From positions 1 through 25,515 of IMG/VR virus record IMGVR_UViG_3300025141_000664: a stretch of DNA of 25,515 bases. One strand, given 5' to 3'. Below, piece by piece: positions 11,501-16,934 of this stretch. The stretch is from a virus. The notes beneath the pieces were generated by a model. It had not been told where the DNA came from, did no database searches, and worked only from the letters and a program-made list of their open reading frames with translations. A program made the position numbers and the translations under genes. Every line of letters starts with the position of its first letter. The stretch's first letter is position 1.

Positions 11501-14500
11501 GTCAATGGGCTGGAGGATCCCTTCGGGATCGCCAAGTTGCTTCTTAACATTTTGAAACTTACTTTGATACTTGCTGCGTTCCAGCATATGGCTCTCAATG
11601 ATGGTGCGAACATTCTCTGCAAAATCAGCAGAGGCCGGGACAAGCTGTTGGAGCATTACCGTTAATGAAGAGTCAAACCACTTATAGAACTCATAGAATT
11701 TTTCAAAATCAATTTCGGTGTTGCCGACTCTTTCGAAGAAGCGTTGGCGCAGAAGTTTCAAGCCCTTATATTCTGGCCGGTAACGATTTACAGGAGCTCC
11801 GATAAGGTTATTAACATCTTTGAGAGTGGCAAAGTAGTTAATCATCTCCGCCGAAAGTGCTTGGGCCATACTCTTTTCAAACGCAAAGAAGTAATTTATG
11901 GGTCTCGAATCTCGTGTAAGTATCTTTTGTTCCTGGGCGCCCAAAACTGTCACCATGTCGCTAGACTGTACGTTCTCGGGCAGTTGAAGCTTTGAAGAAA
12001 TCACATGGTCTTTGTCGACCACCTTTATTGACGAGGCCTTGAAGTTCTGACCTTTACCGGGGAACTGTATACCCAGGAAATTTCCAAGCCAGTCGAATCT
12101 TGAGCCAGCTGTGACAGCCGAACCGGAATACTGATCTATAACAGTGAACTCGCCGGAGGCATTAGAACCAGTATTCTGGGAAAACTCCCAGTTAAACATT
12201 AGAGTATCGGCTTTTAGTACCTCGCCAAAGGAGGCAGAAGGAAGAAACGGAAACGCATAACGATGCGGCTGTAAGGAACCATAATTTAAGGTGTCAAAGG
12301 CATGGCCGACAAGAGTAGCATCCTCCACATAATCTAACCAATAGCGACAGGCGTTAACTTTGACATCCGACGTTTCTAAAATTGAGCCGGTGAAATTAGT
12401 CCTATGCGCGCCGATGTAGGCTCTCTTGCTGCCGGTTACAAACCCGACGGGGGCGCCGGGAACATCGCCAGTTAAGGTGAATTCGTTTCTTACGACTCCA
12501 GCATCTAACTGCACACCGTGGAGTTCTATAACATAGTTACTGATTTCGCCAACAGCAGGAGCACCCAGCACCTGGCCGGCTTGAGGGTAATTTACTGGCT
12601 TGATACGTACTGCCAAATTCCAATATGTGTTGTCATAAACTTCTTCATAAAGATCGGATACCAGTGGGGGCACCCTTCCGCCAGCAGTTCCTGTGAGCAC
12701 AAATCGAACGCTATCAGAAGTTAACTCATCTCGAACAGCGTAAACTTGGAAATTTGTGGTATCCGTTGGGGATGTTCCCCACGTGGTAAAATCTTCTGAA
12801 TCATGGGCTGTATGCACACCAAAGAGGGAAGCACTTATAGTATTTGTATTATAATAGAATGAGGCGCCTTCATCGGGCTTGAGGGGGAAGAGAATGTCCG
12901 CCTCTAACGTCGTTGCAAATCCGCCGCTGAGTCTCGTGTTGGCAGGTATAAATCCTGTGGTGTTGGTAGTGTCTGCGGGATCTTGAAACTGGAATACAGT
13001 GCCGCCTCGATTATCTTCGGTATTAAAATCGATAAATTTGTCTACAACCGAAACAGTGCGCCGATTGTCTCGAATCTCATATTCAATTCCATTAGCATAC
13101 ATATTCAGTTTGACGAGCTCGTCGTCAATGCCGAAACAACGAATCAGATTACGGAAGGCCTTTTCTGTTCCTTTTGTCTTGTAAATGTAAACTAAGTTGT
13201 TGTAGATATTCTGATAAATAGTGTTCTTGACGTCTGCTAGTGATTTTTCGTACAGTCTGTCCTCGCTGCGATCAGCTAGCTTTTCCAATACGTCGGCATC
13301 GATAAAGAGCTCGGGAGCCATAAGACCCGAAGATCTTAATAAACGATCTGCGAAGGGCAATGGCTTCTGGCTGCCAGAAGCATAAGTTATGTCTTTTAGA
13401 TTAGATAATGATTCAACCTGAAGCTGTAAAGTGTCAAAATAACTTGACATTATTTGAATAAGTTGTTTTAATTGCCTCTGTCCTTCTTCGTCCTCTTCAG
13501 TAATCCACGACGGAATAGAATTATATATGGCCGCATTATTGTTAATATCATATTCAGAACCAGTTAACTGCAGTCGGTTGGCAAGTCCCGATACTTCAGG
13601 ATGGAAGGCGTAGATGATTGGATCTTTAAACTCTTTAATCGCAGCATTTGATAATACAATCGCTGAGCCGGTTGCGCGAGAGTCAGAGGTGTAGCCTGTC
13701 CAGGTACCATTGCTAATGCGGCCAGAATAATCAAGAACCACTGAATCAGTGGCCGCTACTCCTGTGATTCCTTCATTGAATTTATAGTAAACACCCAAGT
13801 TGGTGTTAGCTTTTTCACGAGTTTCTTTAAAAGGCTTCGGATCATCATTTGTGCCGCCGCCGACTTGAGTAAACCAATGGCGGCCGATCTGTTGGCCGCT
13901 ACGCTCGGTTTTCCAATAACGAAATTCATCCAACGAGGCCGAGAGTTTGCCGGCATATGCTGCAGCCGAGGAGCTTGCGGGTGTTGCAATCAGAGCACCA
14001 ATGTTTGCTCGCAACGCTCCCGTAACTTCATTAAGGTCCATTGAGGTGCCAAAAACGGCAGAATTATTCAAAGTTCCGTCTAAATAAAAATTACTTAAAA
14101 CGCCGTTAGAAGCTGACATTAAGGTAAGACCATAATGGTGCCACACGCCGTCGGCAACAGCTTCGCTAGTAACGGTGCTGGCGGCTACCGATTGTGCCTC
14201 AAAACCGTTAGAACCGGATAGTACTGTTAAACGAAAGCAATCCGCGCCGGAGGCACCAGTTAGTTCTAATCTAAGACGCCCATAACCGTTGCCAGAGCCG
14301 GCGGTGATGTCAGCTACATCAACTACGCTAACACCACTGACATCTGCAAATACACTGGCATCGTTCCAAGCCGCCCCACCATGATCCATAGTAAATGTAA
14401 TTTGGGTATTGCTGCTGCCCTCGGTTGCCGTCATGGGTGGCACACCGTATTGGCCCCTTCCAGAAGGTGCGTAAATTATACGAGAATTGGAGGTACCATT

Positions 14501-15379
14501 TATGGCTCTTCGGATTAAAGTTGCAATACTCGAATCTGATTCGCCGTTGATGCCAATACCAATCTGATTAGCGGCCGGGGGGGTACCAGTCGTTTCCGAG
14601 GCATCTAAAAGTATTGTGATTGCGCCTGCACCCCCTGTGGCATCTGCATTGGGGACCTCAAGACGAATGTTAAACGAGCAATCAGCCCCAGATGCAGCCA
14701 CGCCAGTTGTATCAATTGCGTCTGTTGCTCCGGCTTTAGTCAGCTCCCTGCCATTCCAAAGATCGAAAATAACTTCTTTTTCTGTCTTTGCGGTGTCAAA
14801 AGCCTCCTTTTTGAGCCAAAACTCAATAGAAACGCCCTTGCTTAATAAATCAAACTTTAAATTATTTTCCCGATTTAAGGCAGGCTCATAATAATTTGCC
14901 CCCGTAAACTGAGTCGAATAGGGGATCATCCCGTCCGGATTAGGATGAGGTCCGCCTTTAAGATAAATGTATTCTAAATCGGCAGGGAGACCATAGCCCT
15001 CTGAAATCGAACTTTGGGTGCCCCACTCGCCGGCGGATAAATTAATGTAGCCGTTAGTTCGTGGATACTCTTTATCAAATACATGAAGGTCTAAGTAGGT
15101 GCAGCTATTTTCCCATTCCAGCCTCTCTTTAAGGGAGCCGTCATAAGGATACTCTTCATAAATTTTTCTTAAGGCTAGGGAGTAATACTCTTCCGCTGAG
15201 CCGTATCGAGCAAAGTTTTTAGGGAATTTAAAATTGGCCCGTGGTATAAAGCGCTCTTCGCGGATTATATCCTCGGCGTGGTACCCAGCAGACTCTACCT
15301 CATCGCCGATTTGAGCGGCCGATTTGTCAGATAGTGCTTGGATAGACTTTGCTTTATCGTAATAGTCCTTAAAACCCAT
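2555..15379 (-). CDS. Giant (4274 aa) baseplate protein: gp7/tail-protein-I-like N-terminal part, five LamG-type modules, Arg-rich tail
   Basis: The uninterrupted frame starts at ATG 15377-15379 (an in-frame TAG lies two codons upstream, so it cannot start earlier) and stops with TAA at 2555-2557. Residues 1-165 form an N-terminal region with YPYDGSL and FDKEYPRTNGYI. A LamG fold (about 165-510) is split by an inserted module (217-361). Residues 620-770 include IYQNIYNNLVYIYKTKGTEK and AFRNLIRCFGI, a pattern like the tail-protein-I/gp7 family (helix, Y-x-x-K-G-T, short helix, G). A diverged LamG-like domain spans about 795-1015, and a helical segment about 1155-1280. A second copy of the inserted module is at 1586-1731. 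Three further LamG domains lie near 1852-2035, 2262-2450 and 2689-2890, each with the W-Y/H-H-V strand and a Y/F-I-D/N-G-type hairpin. A long beta/mixed region follows, then an acidic Pro-rich stretch (4131-4168) and an Arg-rich tail. T4 gp7 is about 1000 residues, so this is a great expansion. Placement after gp25 and gp6 genes supports a wedge role, with LamG modules likely binding host glycans (inference). A side-fibre or adhesin role is the alternative. Confidence 0.85.
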   Translation of the reverse strand: MGFKDYYDKAKSIQALSDKSAAQIGDEVESAGYHAEDIIREERFIPRANFKFPKNFARYGSAEEYYSLALRKIYEEYPYDGSLKERLEWENSCTYLDLHVFDKEYPRTNGYINLSAGEWGTQSSISEGYGLPADLEYIYLKGGPHPNPDGMIPYSTQFTGANYYEPALNRENNLKFDLLSKGVSIEFWLKKEAFDTAKTEKEVIFDLWNGRELTKAGATDAIDTTGVAASGADCSFNIRLEVPNADATGGAGAITILLDASETTGTPPAANQIGIGINGESDSSIATLIRRAINGTSNSRIIYAPSGRGQYGVPPMTATEGSSNTQITFTMDHGGAAWNDASVFADVSGVSVVDVADITAGSGNGYGRLRLELTGASGADCFRLTVLSGSNGFEAQSVAASTVTSEAVADGVWHHYGLTLMSASNGVLSNFYLDGTLNNSAVFGTSMDLNEVTGALRANIGALIATPASSSAAAYAGKLSASLDEFRYWKTERSGQQIGRHWFTQVGGGTNDDPKPFKETREKANTNLGVYYKFNEGITGVAATDSVVLDYSGRISNGTWTGYTSDSRATGSAIVLSNAAIKEFKDPIIYAFHPEVSGLANRLQLTGSEYDINNNAAIYNSIPSWITEEDEEGQRQLKQLIQIMSSYFDTLQLQVESLSNLKDITYASGSQKPLPFADRLLRSSGLMAPELFIDADVLEKLADRSEDRLYEKSLADVKNTIYQNIYNNLVYIYKTKGTEKAFRNLIRCFGIDDELVKLNMYANGIEYEIRDNRRTVSVVDKFIDFNTEDNRGGTVFQFQDPADTTNTTGFIPANTRLSGGFATTLEADILFPLKPDEGASFYYNTNTISASLFGVHTAHDSEDFTTWGTSPTDTTNFQVYAVRDELTSDSVRFVLTGTAGGRVPPLVSDLYEEVYDNTYWNLAVRIKPVNYPQAGQVLGAPAVGEISNYVIELHGVQLDAGVVRNEFTLTGDVPGAPVGFVTGSKRAYIGAHRTNFTGSILETSDVKVNACRYWLDYVEDATLVGHAFDTLNYGSLQPHRYAFPFLPSASFGEVLKADTLMFNWEFSQNTGSNASGEFTVIDQYSGSAVTAGSRFDWLGNFLGIQFPGKGQNFKASSIKVVDKDHVISSKLQLPENVQSSDMVTVLGAQEQKILTRDSRPINYFFAFEKSMAQALSAEMINYFATLKDVNNLIGAPVNRYRPEYKGLKLLRQRFFERVGNTEIDFEKFYEFYKWFDSSLTVMLQQLVPASADFAENVRTIIESHMLERSKYQSKFQNVKKQLGDPEGILQPIDLSAVQDASPDSDATGTGFYSANAQGRRQIGSSQPVNFRNWKFQHAPPPELGEAFGPLDRNSIWWRAEAARNTLALVEPTPDIDPAALKNKQVILKSTIESNSRAQQTPYKFGAEGNSTLGGVGFGINKKVDFVFVATSPFGGLRGRAAKNVMVGFRNEVEELIDTKDVYWPTYKQRLGFQMNPDINRADSTLHKGDGNLLAPFSIYSSSVTTGQNLQVIENYAPEIEITNLHHDIVNNSDSPMQGPFPEKYVGGRQYRHTELNQGSDNSLYRAEGWKLKFDHVASADNAAATAVDAIDTTGVVADGGDCTITITIPAANGGDTTGGAGAITILLDASETTGTPAAADQIGIGILGESDSSIATLIKRAINNTSNSRIIPASAGSRGTAGVSGITAAEGSSNTQLTLTMDTVGVIGNVATALANVSGPAIVDVTDFTGGGHQSFLTPMLGIVPPNYDDAASSDGFNKDIPTGHRLRNVGTKRPVNIQNVKMTTSSVGTSLSGVLAHGPIGNYTKNYEVVQSNAREKNDPFFNDQSFNFALTPETLATRGRFPLAPPLGNSILLDSAGENFVDLGDHEEWNPLIGGTGASAKNFTISCWIKNRSNNSGNPTNAGKIWNFGNHDVNLSIDGASWPTHIQFQVTITASPWSRRLDSTSGSIEPDRWYHVVTQYNAGTMNLYIDGALNNSVTYTQNRDDIETSDCYLGARGGSSYFWSGNMCDFVVWDRVLSAAEIKTIYNGGARANPQRETPAGLLRWYPLGDYPGDSFTAAGQPIYDVINLTNPAYTGFDTSMSNGGIDRNKSGSLQYGAIGSLTENVSGNLDYSLPARMGADSNQSIIVNRFTAGGAGYEVRSRGYMDPAHEEFSVYNATPYRSPLTLNFGGTGWPATGSGMPPQRTNPLNSSDISGTIHVVDQLGRTRGLRQLETLHCGPFGVDPAYGEVFADTYVKSPAYHKTNRNARDRIRATDLYVGEFNGSSSGIDIGATAGVLGELMGGSGAQAKPFTFSAWVYANEVGLSEPGTLFEWGVGDRYLRFMASESQISFVIAGDTAGWSKTSTLEAQRWYHIVATFTGGDPGGASDSPSMRIYVDAVDDTTTEGAYNLDDPDSIASGMYLGRSSNSAAGQGYWNGAMANILIWNRCLGPDEVTALYNNRVIAPITNQSLYPAANSLSTQRLLSDNLLVWARFDPSAGDGPLDDQGINYNLINHANQTSVAQGAGPIDQSLRPLYMVMQRGLDMARYPYNIPGQSKSRTGLETAPMQVISERFYDNQFIQHQIPRSTSQYSWVTGSMVRLNQRPPIADGAGWTYLDGMGAIPGTSGPRIFGLQAPSCISASVLTGLQTSSYDPYYNDAQLPFMPWHVPIVESASVGTHLLGYLSEPRTIESPPTDIPIHRTRTVGKFNKSDGARVDVGYGDPSSWDGWIGGVDAAALPFTIAAWVNLLEPFGTDAGYIFSVGREASNEGLRSMYIDRKGGGGADADDLMLRGILWNQGTQKIESTSVMGTKEWHHVVFTFTGGATGLMHLFINGVHDRGGVAVTDPYAIGTYGARIGHDTKDFASGFNGLIADLAIYSRGFNPNTAADAAGIKEMYEGGMTADLNHFPQTSPHLIYWNRLDNSPLSADGLNSARYATNAVFPTGSVSYGGALNDVEFVPAAPFHPIMFNHMLRQRHGPYGYPIWKQTRTGDHPVARKLRENNLIGLLHPPPLIRASNGRPLGRGLKSNNFTDYREPVVVYDTAKPIEFTFEDNAGGDKANNMTLKVSYQNNLDYFTNQGLNWRLGLNRRINPAEGNAFNAIVDYTFDSSLSTIVRYGQKIFPRAHNTTKPQVNKRERYDTSDIWKDVRRLRSMPSPGHISPSTSGYTGSAAPVAVPNSQGFLEPGESIWPLDAPLNLTGADLSAGGASLVGGMPGYQIQGGGVMPAADGDGYLGSGAGELQNTYARFGYYTTKGVSGVTASLAYTMPIRGGQTVTGSTNAIQGSGLLIGGQRWTAYESASAPYQPYDDYTKTIRLLGKNMSIVPEFRISEHLGTFVEEEGTNFLTKLDNIFNLTGATVPDSSNGKFYQLYSATDFMKYFKVVDGELADRANAAGEKMRRHTIELSCDALLQFLPYKGFYPAERTIELGRLLSQSLGPIYSFPKTNVGYWRGAQKITKRILLEPLMAPGILFNTIKSGIACSSLVLVGDNHNARALTFTSSYDVSTTSSLFNGNLVSSGQGGYRESNLDGTGYHHLGQVDSNADTNSPFYSLRIVSSGSKALYIGSDDVNPSFYGQPIPFEAIRDPDVYLSQEAIQSAGGNVASGLHPEMYLYDTGMFSASLGLASDGSTPHIQYKGSSRSPLYKWGIDNFLCETINFFQTPLKSFLSKPEEEFLSVEKDQYYGLQIKLERTNLSASEIGFPFEKTFGMYSRDSAFGPAVQLRGSPGGTGTRDFISYEPWLPPHWYGQCVANIIFKAPYSGKATLDDILGNRVTEFIKDSADINVLGKGKTFVGSNMERLRLKSYAPGYDVVRPQITSSVDIFEKLLVVAPDTNAQQARWLIQPKFEAPVLNFFGVPASSSASPSYVYSRLRGAWDTDERGGAPFYVRLNDDADGDLSAWVAPWQNKPYIRGMWHQYGNLPSGSEGIHLSVRDMPQQYSSSTYGGFIDVKPLTKIVGITPSQKRIGDFAEVKKVEEAIVCVPFLTVRGDRKFFDVPLRTQEYVTQLALLNKYVFPPTFDFLLHRSVKPIAFYAFEFSLDLTQKDLMDIWQNCAPGIASTFKKSTALIQVTDLVDQMLGNDQNLQWMVFKVKRRAEKDYNVFTRKGLAEGLPIVQPALDTKYSYNWPYDYFSFVELVKIDETIVYTTEDIIPEDEEEIPVYPDLREFIPAPEEIPPAVSPPPEIIDSAIAGTLTPRPPRRRRRRPSASRAIPRRRSTTSRAVPRPTTRTRTRPTRSAPPRPTRRRTRANRRRRGRAQTRQRSVRQVLQRIFDPLGLFSGRPRRRRRRRRRRR
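2558..2848 (-). other. Arginine-rich C-terminal tail of the giant protein
   Basis: By my count 43 of the last 104 residues (4171-4274) are Arg and none is Lys. There is a run of six Arg (4181-4186), clusters such as PRRRS, PTRRRTRANRRRRGR and RQRSVRQ, a short hydrophobic island IFDPLGLFSG, and a terminal run of eleven Arg. The first run uses CGC, AGA, CGT, CGA, AGG and CGC, so the amino acid appears to be selected rather than a DNA repeat. The composition recalls protamine-like or nucleic-acid-binding arms, but no function is established for it here. Confidence 0.8.
2562..2566 (-). promoter_or_regulatory. Shine-Dalgarno AGGAG embedded in arginine codons
   Basis: The last four codons of the giant gene are AGA AGG AGA AGG, followed by TAA and then the GTG start of the next gene. 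These codons create AGGAG 10 nt before GTG at 2551, and an additional AAGG closer in. The preceding seven arginine codons are all CGN, so the switch to AGR codons coincides with the need for a ribosome-binding site. Confidence 0.75.
2876..2989 (-). other. Acidic, proline-rich spacer before the Arg-rich tail
   Basis: Residues 4131-4168 are dominated by Glu, Asp, Pro and Ile (PEDEEEIPVYP, PAPEEIPPAVSPPPEI). It directly precedes the arginine tail, giving a sharply charge-segregated, probably disordered C-terminus. Confidence 0.7.
6710..7315 (-). other. LamG/concanavalin-A-like module (giant protein residues about 2689-2890)
   Basis: Typical LamG order is visible: GKFNKSDGARVDVG, then LPFTIAAWVNL, then IFSVG, then EWHHVVFTFTGG, then LMHLFINGVHD, then ARIGHDTKDFASGFNGLIAD and IYSRG, ending in IKEMYEGG. 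A post-LamG strand, HLIYWNRLD, follows. Family knowledge: such jelly rolls bind glycans or proteins, often with calcium. The ligand is unknown here. Confidence 0.8.
8030..8596 (-). other. LamG/concanavalin-A-like module (residues about 2262-2450)
   Basis: It shows the same order as the neighbouring module: GEFNGSSSGIDIG, KPFTFSAWVYANE, LFEWGVGDRYLRF, RWYHIVATFTGG, MRIYVDAVDD, MYLGRSSNSAAGQGYWNGAM and ILIWNRCLGPDEVTALYNN, followed by NLLVWARFD. Confidence 0.82.
9275..9826 (-). other. LamG/concanavalin-A-like module (residues about 1852-2035)
   Basis: Visible elements are NFVDLGDHEEWN, KNFTISCWIKNRSNN, IWNFGNHDVNLSIDG, DRWYHVVTQYNAG, MNLYIDGALNNSV, CYLGARGGSSYFWSGNM and FVVWDRVLSAAEIKTIYNGG, followed by LLRWYPLGD. 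It is a canonical full-length LamG-3-type jelly roll. Confidence 0.85.
10187..10624 (-). repeat. Second copy of a duplicated module of about 145 residues (residues 1586-1731)
   Basis: This copy begins AVDAIDTTGVVADGGDCTIT and contains the same 20-residue core (TGGAGAITILLDASETTGTP) as the first copy at 14297-14731, plus GESDSSIATLI and EGSSNTQ. A 29-nt stretch at 10491-10519 is identical to 14598-14626. It is flanked by non-LamG sequence (WKLKFDHVAS before, HQSFLTPMLG after), so it has been placed in an unrelated loop of the same protein. Confidence 0.85.
12335..12997 (-). other. Diverged LamG-like domain (residues about 795-1015)
   Basis: The order of elements is LamG-like: TTLEADILFPL, SLFGVHTA, FQVYAVRD, VRFVLTG, NTYWNLAVRIKPV, YVIELHGVQLDAG, RAYIGAHRTNFTGSIL, then VKVNACRYWLDYV. 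It lacks the W-H-H-V strand and is more diverged than the other modules, so the assignment is weaker. Confidence 0.55.
13070..13492 (-). other. Tail-protein-I/gp7-like helical segment (residues about 630-770)
   Basis: A helix-rich segment reads YFDTLQLQVESLSNLKD, then ADRLLRSSGL, then DVKNTIYQNIYNNLVYIYKT, then KGTEKAFRNLIRCFGI. The arrangement resembles the conserved N-terminal part of P2 gpI, Mu gp48 and related wedge proteins, where helices precede a Y-x-x-K-G-T turn and a short helix ending in G. The match is by eye, and the location just after gp6 supports it. Confidence 0.5.
13850..14887 (-). other. First LamG module, interrupted by an inserted module (residues about 165-510)
   Basis: LamG strands are present on both sides of the insertion. 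Before it are LLSKGVSIEFWLKKEA and KEVIFDLWNG. After it are YGRLRLELTG, GVWHHYGLTLMSAS, LSNFYLDGTLNNS, ANIGALIA, YAGKLSASLDEFRYWKTERS and a post-domain strand NLGVYYKFNEG. The inserted module (217-361) lies between the second and third recognisable strands. Confidence 0.75.
14297..14731 (-). repeat. First copy of the duplicated module, inserted inside a LamG fold (residues 217-361)
   Basis: It begins ATDAIDTTGVAASGADCSFN and ends VVDVADITAG. It shares a 20-residue identical core with the copy at 10187-10624 (residues 248-267 here, 1617-1636 there) and clear similarity over its whole length. The nucleotide identity extends to a 29-nt exact match (14598-14626). The composition (G, T, A, D, few aromatics) suggests a small Ig-like or beta-rich domain. 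I do not recognise a named family. Confidence 0.85.
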
Positions 15380-15389
15380 GTTCTAATTA

Positions 15390-16934
15390 TCAGTCAACTC
15401 TAAATTTAAACGTTTGTGGCTGTTCTTGCCATGCACCTATACTATCATTATAATAGGATAAATTTATCCTATACATATATCCCGGTTCTAATAGCGACAT
15501 GTCTAAATCGAAGTAATTACCTTCCTTATCGTAAGACAAATAAGTACTATAACTGGATCCAGTCCCATACGGGATCGCGTTATAGTCATCCGTGGTGCGC
15601 CGGATGTTATATGAAGCACTAGTGATAATTTGTGTGGGATTATTGGCTGTCGCCTTCACATAAATCGTTGGATTCCAATTTCTATCGCGAACAAAAAACC
15701 TGAAACGCGCTGTGTCGCTCGTAGAATAAGACTTTTTAAGGTTTCTGCAATTCGTTATTTGAGTAAAGGTTGGCGCCGAATCATAGGTGGGCATGTGCTC
15801 TGGGAAAATAGAGCCTGTAAAATACTGGATTGTCCCAAGAGTATGCGGGCCGCCGCTGGACTGGTTATGCCATACATCATACATAACAGTCAACCCCTTT
15901 GGTAGCTCCGTCGAAAGTGCAGCGGTTATGGCCATCTCGGCGGAATAAACACCCCTGGACACCCAAGAAGCTGTCGTATTGAGATTGCCGTCATATAGAG
16001 TTAACTTTGAGCCGGTAGGAGCTGTCGAACCTGAAAAAAGGGAAACCATCAGAGTACTCCCGGCCTCAACCACTGGAATATTTACCAAGCGCCCACGGAT
16101 ATAATTGTATAAATATAGTTTATTAATATTGTCCTGAGCCGGCGCCAGTGAGCTAGAATAATAGAAATTTTCTCGATCGTCTGAAACACGCGAATCCCAG
16201 CGGGCCTCAATCACAGGCCGCTTGAAGAAAAATTCGCTAGATCTCGCAAAAAACTTCTTGGTATAATAAGATTGCTGTGCACCATTCGTATTGTTGATAA
16301 TTTTTCCTGTGTCGGCCCCCGTAGAACTAGAAAAATAAGCTTCCTCACTAGCTGTTAACCGCAAGCCCAACCCATAATTGCTGTAGGTGCCGTCAACCCA
16401 CTGTTCTACAATACGAGTTATGTCTAATTCAACGTCTTCAAAGCCCTGTGCAAAATTAATAGTATAAGTTGAACCCGGATCCTGCGTGATATAATCTCCC
16501 CCAATGTTGGTCCACGTGGTAGAGTCATCGGACTTGATCCAATTAGAGGCTCCCAGATCCTGGTAATTGTCCATGTCAAGTCCGGTTCCCTCTACCCAAG
16601 AGCGCGAAACCGGTGCCACAGTCAAATTAAAGTCCTGTGGAAGAGTAAACGGATGAGCGGCGTTAAACATCCTAAGATAGAAGGATACGCTTCCGCTAGC
16701 TGGGATAGTGCCGGCCGTTCTATCGGCCGTAATAGAAGTAATCGGGAATCGTACTAGAGTTCTCGATAGTTCCTGGGATTGTCCCGTCGTGCCCGATACT
16801 TGTCCATAAATTGAAAAGATTTCTAATGAATCGGCATAACCCATATTTGAGCCAGTTCCACGGGTAGCAAGATCCGCTTCAAAAGCATTTGTGATAGTAT
16901 TGTCGATGTCTGCGACATACCTGGCAATTGCCAT
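15390..16934 (-). CDS. Baseplate-associated protein with DNRLRE/CBM96-like beta-sandwich
   Basis: The frame runs from ATG 16932-16934, overlapping the TAA of the upstream gene by one base (TAATG), to TGA at 15390-15392, giving 514 residues. A weak AAGGA lies 11 nt before the start. Residues 35-200 follow the DNRLRE pattern closely: SRTLVRFPI (strand), SVSFYLRMFNA, TVAPVSRSWVEGTG, a Trp-containing loop (NWIKSDDSTTWTNIGGDY), then FEDVELDITRIVEQWVDGTY and SNYGLGLRL. In bacteria this module is found on surface and polysaccharide-active proteins. The remaining 300 residues are beta-rich (LTLYDGNLN, ARFRFFVRDRNWNPTIYV, GYMYRINLSYYN) and unassigned. There is no signal peptide, consistent with a virion component. 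It lies between gp6-like and gp7-like genes, so it is probably a wedge-bound decoration or fibre-attachment protein (inference). Confidence 0.75.
   Translation of the reverse strand: MAIARYVADIDNTITNAFEADLATRGTGSNMGYADSLEIFSIYGQVSGTTGQSQELSRTLVRFPITSITADRTAGTIPASGSVSFYLRMFNAAHPFTLPQDFNLTVAPVSRSWVEGTGLDMDNYQDLGASNWIKSDDSTTWTNIGGDYITQDPGSTYTINFAQGFEDVELDITRIVEQWVDGTYSNYGLGLRLTASEEAYFSSSTGADTGKIINNTNGAQQSYYTKKFFARSSEFFFKRPVIEARWDSRVSDDRENFYYSSSLAPAQDNINKLYLYNYIRGRLVNIPVVEAGSTLMVSLFSGSTAPTGSKLTLYDGNLNTTASWVSRGVYSAEMAITAALSTELPKGLTVMYDVWHNQSSGGPHTLGTIQYFTGSIFPEHMPTYDSAPTFTQITNCRNLKKSYSTSDTARFRFFVRDRNWNPTIYVKATANNPTQIITSASYNIRRTTDDYNAIPYGTGSSYSTYLSYDKEGNYFDLDMSLLEPGYMYRINLSYYNDSIGAWQEQPQTFKFRVD

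Noticed and set aside
14577-14583. Run of seven C on the coding strand in the first module copy, considered as a possible frameshift site
   Set aside because: The frame continues coherently on both sides (TGTPPAANQ), matching the second copy, so there is no evidence that ribosomes or the assembly shift frame here.
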